In this document: in pieces, positions 57,691-64,000 of the stretch
Layout: every line of letters begins with the position of its first letter
Numbering within the stretch: the first letter of the stretch is position 1
Origin: Fimenecus sp045545735
GTDB taxonomy: Bacteria > Bacillota > Clostridia > Oscillospirales > Acutalibacteraceae
Assembly (NCBI GenBank): GCA_045545735.1
Contig: JAZQBM010000004.1
Location: 1 to 64,000, forward strand
Reading direction: 5' to 3'
DNA: 64,000 nt
The notes under the pieces: model-generated
Told to the model about the DNA's origin: nothing
Databases searched by the model: none
The model's input: the letters and a program-made list of their open reading frames with translations, nothing else
Made by a program: the position numbers and the translations under genes

Positions 57691-60075
57691 TTATTTTAAT
57701 TCCGCAATGGTAACTCCTTCCTCACCTTCGCCGAATGTACCGACACGGAAAGTTCGGATGTTGGGATGTTTACGAAGATATACGTGAATTCCTTTACGTA
57801 AAGCACCTGTTCCTTTGCCGTGAATAATTGTAATTTCGTTAAGTCCTGTACGAAGAATTCCATCAATGAATTTATCAAGGTCAAGCATTGCTTCTTCAAC
57901 GGTAGTGCCACGCAAGTCAATACTTGAATTCGATGACGCCGTTGCATTCCCTGAACCTGTATGGACTGTTCGCATTCCGCCCATCTGCTTTTTAGTTTGT
58001 TTTTTAGCACCAATAAGGCGAATATCAGAAATAACGGCTTTCATTTTTATCATACCCGATTGCACCTGAACTGTATTCTTCTTTTCATCAACAGATATGA
58101 CGTCAGCTTCGCTGCCAAGCGATTTTACAAATACTCTGTCCCCTACTTTTAGTGGTCTTGGTAAAGTGTAGTCACCATCATCATTTTGAAGTAAGCCCTG
58201 TGAGATTTCATCCATTTTATCAAGTTGACGACCCATAGCCTGTTTTGCTTTTCGAGCAATTTCTTGATGATTTTTCTGTTTTGCAAGTTCTTTTTTCAAT
58301 TGCTCGATTTCAAGTAAAAGAGAGTTACCTGCTCTGCGGGCATTTTCAACTATTCGTTCAGCATCACGTTTTGCTTTTTCAATTTCTTTTTCGCTTTGCT
58401 CTTTTGCTTTTTCGAGTGTTTTTTCGGCATTTTCTTTTTTGCGAAGAATTGCCTCTTTTTCGTCTTCTAACTTCTGACGGTCATCTTCAAGAGCCTTACG
58501 GGCAGTTTCAAGAGTATCAACTGCATCTTCAAAGCGTGTATTTTCTTCTGAAATAAGTGCTTTTGCAAAATCTGTGATTTCTTCGCTAATTCCAAGTCTA
58601 CCTGCAATTGCAAGAGCATTTGAACGACCGGGCATACCAATCAAAAGTCTATAAGTAGGCTTTAGTGATGCAACATCGAATTCACAACAACCATTTTCAA
58701 CTCTGTCAGTTTTAAGAGCGTATTCTTTAAGTTCAGAATAGTGAGTTGTTGATGCAATTTTCGCACCTTTTTGGCGAAGATTTTCAAGAATTGAAACGGC
58801 AAGTGCCGCACCTTCAACAGGGTCTGTTCCTGCACCAAGTTCGTCTATTAATACAAGGCTTTGATTATTGGCTATTTTCAAAATCTCAACGATTGTTGTC
58901 ATATGAGCTGAGAATGTTGAAAGGGATTGCTCAATGCTTTGCTCATCACCAATATCGGCAAGTACGTTATCAAAGACCGAAACTCTGCTGTTATCGGTTA
59001 CGGGAAGCATAAGTCCGCATTCTGCCATAAGTGTTAAAAGTCCGATAGTTTTAATAGAAACTGTTTTACCACCTGTATTAGCACCCGTAATTACAAGAGA
59101 GTCAAAGTCAATACCAAGTGAAATGTCAACAGGCACAACGGATTTGGCATCAATTAACGGATGTCTTGCTTTTTTAAGCAAAATTTCACCGTCGTTATTA
59201 AGAATTGGCCGACTTGCTTTCATTTTATAGGCAAGATGTGCTTTTGCAAAATGCAAGTCAAGCATTGTAGCACTATCGAAACTAATTTTAATTGTATCTT
59301 GGAACTCCCCTGCCATTTGGGATAATTCTGCTAAAATTCTTTCGATTTCGTCTTGTTCACGACTTTCAAGTACTTTAATTTCATTATTCGCTTCAACTAC
59401 TGCGGCAGGTTCAATAAAGACAGTTGCACCACTACCCGATGTATCGTGCACCATACCTGCAACTTCGCTACGATTTTCAGCTTTTACTGGTACAACAAAG
59501 CGACCGTTACGCTGAGTAATAATACCATCACGAAGAATTTTTGAATAGTGTGAAGAATGAATCATACTATCTAATTGTTCGCGTATTTTATTTTCATAAT
59601 GTCGCTTTTTGCGGCGGATTTCTTTGAGTTCAGGTGAAGCGTTATCACTGATTTCTGTTTCACTTATAATTGCGTTTGTGATTTTTTCTTCAAGATATTT
59701 ATTGGGGTAAAGTGAATTAAATAAATCATCTAACGCGGTTTCCAACCCTGCACATTTTTCGTGCCAAGTGCAAATTCCGCGAATAATTTTAAGTGTTGTT
59801 GCGATTTTGAGAAGTTCCCCTGCTGAAAGTGAGCCACCTGCGTTTGCACGACTTAAAGCGTTGTTTACATTCTGCAATCCGTGGAATGATGGTGCACCGA
59901 ACTTAGCAATAAGAATATAAGCCGCTTCGGTTTTATCGAGCAGTTCCAGTACCTCAAAATAATCAGTTTTAGGCTTTATTTCAAGTGCAATTTCTTTAGC
60001 GTCAGCACTGCTTGCAGTATCACTGAGCATTTTGAGAATTTTATCAAGTTCAAGTGAAATATAATGTTTATTCAT
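57691..60075 (-). CDS. mutS2: Endonuclease/ribosome-rescue ATPase MutS2
   Basis: A 794-residue MutS-type ATPase. MutS2 splits collided ribosomes in B. subtilis and has also been linked to limiting recombination. Walker A is GANTGGKTVSIKT (about 334-346), Walker B LVLIDELGAGTDP (about 410). A long coiled coil (about 520-610) follows, then a KOW-like region (VGDRVFVKSLGSEADV) and the C-terminal Smr nuclease domain (IDLRGTTVEEAMLDLDKFID, IIHGKGTGALRKGIHVYL). All usual domains are there. It overlaps the recO stop by 4 bases. Confidence 0.95.
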   Translation of the reverse strand: MNKHYISLELDKILKMLSDTASSADAKEIALEIKPKTDYFEVLELLDKTEAAYILIAKFGAPSFHGLQNVNNALSRANAGGSLSAGELLKIATTLKIIRGICTWHEKCAGLETALDDLFNSLYPNKYLEEKITNAIISETEISDNASPELKEIRRKKRHYENKIREQLDSMIHSSHYSKILRDGIITQRNGRFVVPVKAENRSEVAGMVHDTSGSGATVFIEPAAVVEANNEIKVLESREQDEIERILAELSQMAGEFQDTIKISFDSATMLDLHFAKAHLAYKMKASRPILNNDGEILLKKARHPLIDAKSVVPVDISLGIDFDSLVITGANTGGKTVSIKTIGLLTLMAECGLMLPVTDNSRVSVFDNVLADIGDEQSIEQSLSTFSAHMTTIVEILKIANNQSLVLIDELGAGTDPVEGAALAVSILENLRQKGAKIASTTHYSELKEYALKTDRVENGCCEFDVASLKPTYRLLIGMPGRSNALAIAGRLGISEEITDFAKALISEENTRFEDAVDTLETARKALEDDRQKLEDEKEAILRKKENAEKTLEKAKEQSEKEIEKAKRDAERIVENARRAGNSLLLEIEQLKKELAKQKNHQEIARKAKQAMGRQLDKMDEISQGLLQNDDGDYTLPRPLKVGDRVFVKSLGSEADVISVDEKKNTVQVQSGMIKMKAVISDIRLIGAKKQTKKQMGGMRTVHTGSGNATASSNSSIDLRGTTVEEAMLDLDKFIDGILRTGLNEITIIHGKGTGALRKGIHVYLRKHPNIRTFRVGTFGEGEEGVTIAELK

Positions 60076-60812
60076 TTTACTATTTCCTTATAAAAATCTA
60101 AAGTTTTAAAATTTCTTTGTAATTTTGAGAGAAGATATTTTTCTGTAATATAAGTTAAATCTTCTAATGCATAATCTTCCATTTTGAAAGAGTATATCTT
60201 TTCAAAATCTGAAAATGCAATATGGCGAAGACCTTTAATTAAACCTATTTCAAGTGGAAAAAGCATATCATTTGACACACAGTTTTCACAATAAAGAAGT
60301 CCGTCTTCCACGTCAAAATACATTGTGTCAGTTTCGTATTCGCCACAACGGTCACATGCAACAAGATTAGGCATAAAGCCCGCAATACACATAAGGCGAA
60401 GTTCTGTTATTGCTTTAACTTGTTCAACAGGCATTTTATCTTTTGCGAGAAAATGCAAGGAATTGAGAATAAGTCGCAAATACTCTTCTGCTGGTTCTTC
60501 CTCTTGAACTAAAGTTATTACGAGTTCTGAAAAATACTGTGCAAGAGAAATTTTTGCAAGGTCATCACGAAGTTCAAAGAAAAGTTCTATAGGCTCGGCT
60601 TCATCAATTATGTAACTATCTTTGGTTTTATACAAAGATAGTTTTGAATAGCAGAACATTCCCGTTGCACTGTTTTTACGATTTTTGAAAGATTTTGCAC
60701 CGCGGACAAATGCTCGTACAAGCCCGTTATGGCGTGTGAGTACCGTAACGAGCTTGTCTTTTTCACCAATATTCTGTTCCTTGAGTATTATTCCGTCCGT
60801 ATTCGTCCTCAT
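60072..60812 (-). CDS. recO: DNA repair protein RecO
   Basis: RecO loads RecA on SSB-covered DNA with RecR. The 246-residue protein has the OB-fold start (TDGIILKEQNIGEKDKLVTVLT), a helical middle and a zinc motif CDRCGEYETDTMYFDVEDG..CENC (about 150-175). I prefer the ATG at 60812 because GGAG lies nine bases upstream; an ATG 18 bases earlier has no site. The start lies within the end of the yqzL-like gene. Confidence 0.92.
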   Translation of the reverse strand: MRTNTDGIILKEQNIGEKDKLVTVLTRHNGLVRAFVRGAKSFKNRKNSATGMFCYSKLSLYKTKDSYIIDEAEPIELFFELRDDLAKISLAQYFSELVITLVQEEEPAEEYLRLILNSLHFLAKDKMPVEQVKAITELRLMCIAGFMPNLVACDRCGEYETDTMYFDVEDGLLYCENCVSNDMLFPLEIGLIKGLRHIAFSDFEKIYSFKMEDYALEDLTYITEKYLLSKLQRNFKTLDFYKEIVK

Positions 60813-60930
60813 AGTACAGTTCTCCGTCATATAGAGGTTTCTTTTTATTGGTTAAGGATTTCTTATACATTAAGTAATCTTCCACACTGCCGGTTTCGGT
60901 AAATCGGCTCCAGATTGACATACTATCCAT
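60763..60930 (-). CDS. yqzL: Small YqzL-like protein
   Basis: A 55-residue reading frame between era and recO: start MDSMSIWSRFTETGSVEDY, then LMYKKSLTN and an acidic Tyr-rich end. W-x2-F-x2-TG-x(3)-YL near the N-terminus is the YqzL pattern, and YqzL is encoded at this same place in Bacillus. AGGA and GGTG lie upstream of the ATG at 60930. The frame overlaps the recO start by 50 bases. Function unknown in all species. Small size and overlap make it easy to miss. Confidence 0.7.
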   Translation of the reverse strand: MDSMSIWSRFTETGSVEDYLMYKKSLTNKKKPLYDGELYYEDEYGRNNTQGTEYW

Positions 60931-60999
60931 AAAAAACACCGTCCTTATATAATTAAGTTGCGATATTTTTTACGGAATATAATTGGTAATTTTTATTTT

Positions 61000-61893
61000 T
61001 TAATCAAGACCAAAATTATGAATAAGTCCTTCGCGATTACGCCAACCTTCTTTGACTTTCACCCAGCATTGAAGGTTGATTTTGCAACCGAAGAAGTTTT
61101 CCATATCCTGACGTGCATAGGTTGAAATCTTTTTAAGCATATTACCGCCCTTGCCGATAATAATTCCTTTATGGCTATCGCGTTCACAATAAATTGTTGC
61201 TTCAACATCCATAATACCGTCACTGCGTTCACGCATTTTTTCAATGCTGACTGCAGTTCCGTGCGGAATTTCTTTATCGAGAAGTCTTAACATTTTTTCG
61301 CGGATAATCTCGCCCGCAAGCACTCTTTCAGGCTGGTCTGTGAGAGTATCGTCAGGGAAGAAATGCTCTGACTCAAACGCAAGTTTTTTAAGTTCGTCTA
61401 AAAGTTCGTCAATGCCTTTTCCTGTCTGTGCAGAAACGGGCACGATTGCGTCAAAATCATAATATTCAGTCATTTCAGCAATTCGAATTCCAAGTTTTTC
61501 TTTATTTTTAACTGTATCAATTTTATTGATTGCAAGAATTGCAGGGTTCTTACCTTTTTTGATTTTTTCGATAAGTTCAAGTTCTGCTTCTTTTAAATCC
61601 CCGTCAGGCTCAACAACTAAAAGACAAGCGTCAACACCGTCAATACTGTCACTTACTGCTTTAACCATTTTTTCGCCGAGTTTTGTTTTTGGTTTATGAA
61701 AACCGGGTGTATCGGTAAAAACTAACTGAACATTATCGTCAGTTGTAAGCACGCCCATAATACGAGTACGCGTTGTTTGTGGTTTTGAAGAAACAATTGC
61801 AATTTTTGTTCCTAAAAGTTTGTTAAGAATTGAAGATTTACCAACATTGGCTTTACCTACAATTGCTATAAAGGCTGTTTTTGGTGTGTTCAT
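61000..61893 (-). CDS. era: GTPase Era
   Basis: Era binds the 3' end of 16S rRNA in 30S assembly. The 297-residue protein has G1 GKANVGKSSIL (about 13-23), G3 DTPGFH, G4 NKID (about 123) and the C-terminal KH domain with GIIIGKGGNMLKKI (about 238-251). Its ATG begins one base past the dgkA stop. Confidence 0.96.
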   Translation of the reverse strand: MNTPKTAFIAIVGKANVGKSSILNKLLGTKIAIVSSKPQTTRTRIMGVLTTDDNVQLVFTDTPGFHKPKTKLGEKMVKAVSDSIDGVDACLLVVEPDGDLKEAELELIEKIKKGKNPAILAINKIDTVKNKEKLGIRIAEMTEYYDFDAIVPVSAQTGKGIDELLDELKKLAFESEHFFPDDTLTDQPERVLAGEIIREKMLRLLDKEIPHGTAVSIEKMRERSDGIMDVEATIYCERDSHKGIIIGKGGNMLKKISTYARQDMENFFGCKINLQCWVKVKEGWRNREGLIHNFGLD

Positions 61894-62364
61894 TTATTTC
61901 TTTTTCCTTCCAAATCCGAAAAATATGAAAATACTGAAAATTACTACTGAAAGTAAGAATAAAACTATTGCTATTGGATTTTCAACAAAATATGTGAAAA
62001 GTTTTTGAAAAGCCAAAGGTTGATACATAATTGCAACACCGCAAAGCACTGCGAATATTGTAAATACAAGCACTGCACCTGCGGCACAATCTTTTGCAAT
62101 TTTACCCAAAGGTGTATGTTCTTCGCCTTGCAAATCAACGGCTGACTCAATTGCGGTGTTAATAAGTTCAGCACCGATTACAAGTCCACAGGCTAACAAG
62201 AGAATTGCCGTTTGAGTTCTTGTAATCTCAAAAAAGTCAAAGGCGAACAAGAAAAAGTACATATAAATCATACATACTATATGTATTCTCATATTTCTTT
62301 CTTTTTTTATTGCCGTGAACAACCCTTGAAAAGCATAGCCAAAGCTTTTAACAAGTTCTTTCAT
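61894..62364 (-). CDS. dgkA: Diacylglycerol/undecaprenol kinase family protein
   Basis: A 156-residue membrane kinase. The signature ELINTAIESAVDL (about 64-76) and AKDCAAGAVL (about 90-99) identify the DgkA family; Gram-positive members phosphorylate undecaprenol. The N-terminus has RNMRIHIV, also typical. After the usual three helices there is a fourth hydrophobic segment and a basic end (FFGFGRKKK), making it some 25-30 residues longer than common. Confidence 0.88.
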   Translation of the reverse strand: MKELVKSFGYAFQGLFTAIKKERNMRIHIVCMIYMYFFLFAFDFFEITRTQTAILLLACGLVIGAELINTAIESAVDLQGEEHTPLGKIAKDCAAGAVLVFTIFAVLCGVAIMYQPLAFQKLFTYFVENPIAIVLFLLSVVIFSIFIFFGFGRKKK

Positions 62365-62366
62365 AA

Positions 62367-62873
62367 TTATTCACCATCGAAGTAATAACTACCATTTCGT
62401 TTTAAACCAATTCTTGTAAGTACTGCTTCTTCTTTTTCTCTCATTTTAACCATTTCAAGACCGCCGTCTTCGTGGTCGTAACCTAAAAGATGAAGAAGTG
62501 AATGTACTGTTAAAAATCCGATTTCACGCTGTAATGTATGACCGTATTTTTCAGCCTGGTCATAAGCGTGTTCAATTGAAATGATAATATCACCAAGTAT
62601 TTTTGCACCTGTATCGTAATTTACGGGAAACTCACCGTTTTCGCCCATAGGGAATGAAAGTACATCTGTGCTTTTATCAATATTTCTATGTTTTTTATTA
62701 AGCTCGTGGATTGTTTCGTCATCAACAAAAGTTACACTGATTTCGGCAGAGTCTATAAAGCCCTCATTAGCAAGAACTGCTTTACAGCAACGGCGGACAA
62801 GCATTCGCACACCTGTTGGAATTTTCGTAACATTCTGCTGATTGTCGATAATTACTCGCATTTTCTCGTTCAT
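62367..62873 (-). CDS. ybeY: Endoribonuclease YbeY
   Basis: A 168-residue metal-dependent RNase for 16S rRNA maturation and quality control. The zinc site is HSLLHLLGYDHEDG (H-x3-H-x5-H, about 132-142), with DVLSFPMGE before it. It overlaps the phoH stop by 4 bases. Confidence 0.95.
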   Translation of the reverse strand: MNEKMRVIIDNQQNVTKIPTGVRMLVRRCCKAVLANEGFIDSAEISVTFVDDETIHELNKKHRNIDKSTDVLSFPMGENGEFPVNYDTGAKILGDIIISIEHAYDQAEKYGHTLQREIGFLTVHSLLHLLGYDHEDGGLEMVKMREKEEAVLTRIGLKRNGSYYFDGE

Positions 62874-63832
62874 TTCTTTTGCCTCATTTCCTGCTTTTCA
62901 TAAGCTTTGATAATATTCTGAACAAGACGGTGTCTAACCACATCTTTTTCTGTAAACTGATTTATTGCAATATCGTCAATACCTTTAAGAATTTTCATTG
63001 CCTCAACAAGTCCCGATTTTTTACCGTCAGGCAAGTCAATTTGCGTAATATCACCCGTTACAACAATCTTTGAGTTAAAGCCAAGACGTGTTAAAAACAT
63101 TTTCATTTGCTCACGGGTTGTATTCTGTGCTTCGTCAAGAATAATAAAACTGTCGTCAAGAGTACGACCACGCATATAGGCAAGAGGTGCAACTTCAATA
63201 CTGCCACGCTCCTGATAACGCTGAAAACTTTCAGCACCAAGCATATCAAAAAGTGCATCGTATAAAGGTCGGAGATACGGGTCAACTTTTTGTTGCAAAT
63301 CACCCGGCAAAAAGCCAAGTTTTTCACCTGCTTCAACTGCGGGACGAGTTAAAATAATTCTATTAACTTCTTTTGCACGGAATGCGTTTACCGCCATTGC
63401 AACGGCTAAATAAGTTTTACCTGTACCTGCAGGACCTGCACCGAGAGTAATAGTATTATTTTTTATACATTCAAGGTATTTTTTCTGACCAAGTGTTTTA
63501 GGTTTAATGGGTTTACCTTTTGCGGTAATGCAGACGCAATCCCCTGTCATTTCGCAAAGCTTGTCCTCATTACCCTCATTTACGAGGGAAAGTACATAAC
63601 GGACATTCTGTTCCGATAATGCTTCACCACGATTTATGAGAGTGAGTAACCCATTAATTGCTCTTACGGCTTTTGAAACATTTTCTGCATCGCCGTTGAC
63701 CTTGATTTCAGAGCCTCGACTAATCACCTTAACATTATAATTGGATTCAATTAATCTTATGTTTTCGTCAAAACTACCGAACAGACTTACAGTTTGTTCC
63801 ATTCTGTCAACGTTTATTACTTGTTCAAACAA
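62870..63832 (-). CDS. phoH: PhoH-like ATPase
   Basis: A 320-residue protein: N-terminal KH-like region (VSLFGSFDENIRLIESNYNV) and a P-loop ATPase domain with GPAGTGKTYLAVA (about 133-145), the PhoH sequence RPAVEAGEKLGFLPGDLQQK and Walker B FIILDEAQNT. PhoH/YbeY pairs are linked to RNA handling. The start is uncertain: I chose a TTG at 63832 (FEQVINVDRMEQ) with AGGTG six bases upstream; a GTG nine bases earlier and an ATG at 63802 are possible. Confidence 0.93.
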   Translation of the reverse strand: MFEQVINVDRMEQTVSLFGSFDENIRLIESNYNVKVISRGSEIKVNGDAENVSKAVRAINGLLTLINRGEALSEQNVRYVLSLVNEGNEDKLCEMTGDCVCITAKGKPIKPKTLGQKKYLECIKNNTITLGAGPAGTGKTYLAVAMAVNAFRAKEVNRIILTRPAVEAGEKLGFLPGDLQQKVDPYLRPLYDALFDMLGAESFQRYQERGSIEVAPLAYMRGRTLDDSFIILDEAQNTTREQMKMFLTRLGFNSKIVVTGDITQIDLPDGKKSGLVEAMKILKGIDDIAINQFTEKDVVRHRLVQNIIKAYEKQEMRQKK

Positions 63833-63888
63833 CCTTTTCACCTGCTTAATATAAAGATAGCTATATCCAATATATTTTAACACATTTT

Positions 63889-64000
63889 TTACTCGATGTC
63901 ATCAGTTTTTTCAACATAAATTTCCATTAAAGTGCCAATTTCCTGCTCACATTCTGCAGAAAACTCATATTGTATGCCGTTTTGTTGTTCTGTTTTTGTA
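63889..64000 (-). CDS. C-terminal fragment, probably sporulation protein YqfD
   Basis: An open frame enters from the high end of the window and ends with TAA at 63889. The 36 residues seen include NGIQYEFSAECEQEIG and end in EKTDDIE. A YqfD gene precedes phoH in most spore-forming Clostridia, and a basic/acidic beta strand pair ending in a charged tail is what a YqfD C-terminus looks like. The assignment rests mainly on this gene order. Confidence 0.45.
   Translation of the reverse strand, partial: TKTEQQNGIQYEFSAECEQEIGTLMEIYVEKTDDIE

Overview
The window is a 64 kb piece of a low-GC (roughly 35-40 percent) Gram-positive chromosome. The gene content points to the Firmicutes, class Clostridia: ecfA1-ecfA2-ecfT-truA, rpmF-yceD, rpsP-khpA-rimM-trmD-ffh-ylxM and phoH-ybeY-dgkA-era-yqzL-recO blocks, a B12-dependent methionine synthase with a separate activation subunit, and a likely C-terminal fragment of YqfD. 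DUF5711, DUF4830 and DUF3021/LytTR genes fit an Oscillospirales-like gut lineage, but that placement is an inference. Nearly every gene lies on the minus strand; mtaB (20237-21514) is the only recognisable plus-strand gene. No rRNA, CRISPR array, prophage, integrase or complete insertion sequence is visible.

Layout, following minus-strand transcription from high to low coordinates. 64000-57.1 kb: YqfD fragment, phoH, ybeY, dgkA, era, a small yqzL-like gene, recO, mutS2 and a Thr-rich lipoprotein. 57.1-53.4 kb: ylxM, ffh, rpsP, khpA, rimM, trmD (SRP and translation). 53.4-46.2 kb: polysaccharide deacetylase, HPr, uvrC, a HAD phosphatase, rsmD, coaD, a coiled-coil protein, DUF4830 and an RsuA-type pseudouridine synthase. 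46-39.2 kb: a PucR/CdaR regulator, then ftsE-ftsX, an EnvC-like coiled-coil/LytM protein, an S41 C-terminal-processing-protease homologue and an unknown gene. 39.2-33.2 kb: greA-lysS, an AT-rich MATE transporter, an AIM24-like protein, nadE and two tandem GtrA-like proteins. 33.1-25.3 kb: Rrf2 regulator, metH activation subunit, metH, nifS, iscU, nadA, mnmA, LytTR-DUF3021. 24.8-17 kb: GH2 beta-mannosidase, a lipoprotein, mtaB, a DD-carboxypeptidase, pgi and a small P-loop protein. 17-0.7 kb: yceD-rpmF, a DUF512 protein, der, ruvC-ruvA-ruvB, glmM, a methyltransferase, the ECF module with truA, DUF5711, cvpA, pgsA and a ClpE-type ATPase. The low end holds two tRNA genes and the start of an MFS transporter.

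Several neighbourhoods make functional sense. NifS and IscU sit beside two users of sulfur or Fe-S clusters, MnmA and NadA, and downstream of an Rrf2 regulator that leads the metH operon. FtsEX is followed by its probable periplasmic-side partner, a LytM protein that has lost a metal ligand, and then by an S41 protein that has lost both catalytic residues; this looks like a cell-wall hydrolase control module built from non-catalytic domains. Many operons start with clear sigma-A promoters with 17-bp spacers.

The least explained material is non-coding: two copies of an 81-83 bp palindromic element whose outermost arms differ but stay complementary; six hairpins with a shared GTAGGG-type edge but different stems, all oriented with transcription and placed after genes; a 9-bp hairpin that would cover the ribosome binding site of the DUF4830 gene; and a terminator fused to a ribosome binding site after the S41 gene.
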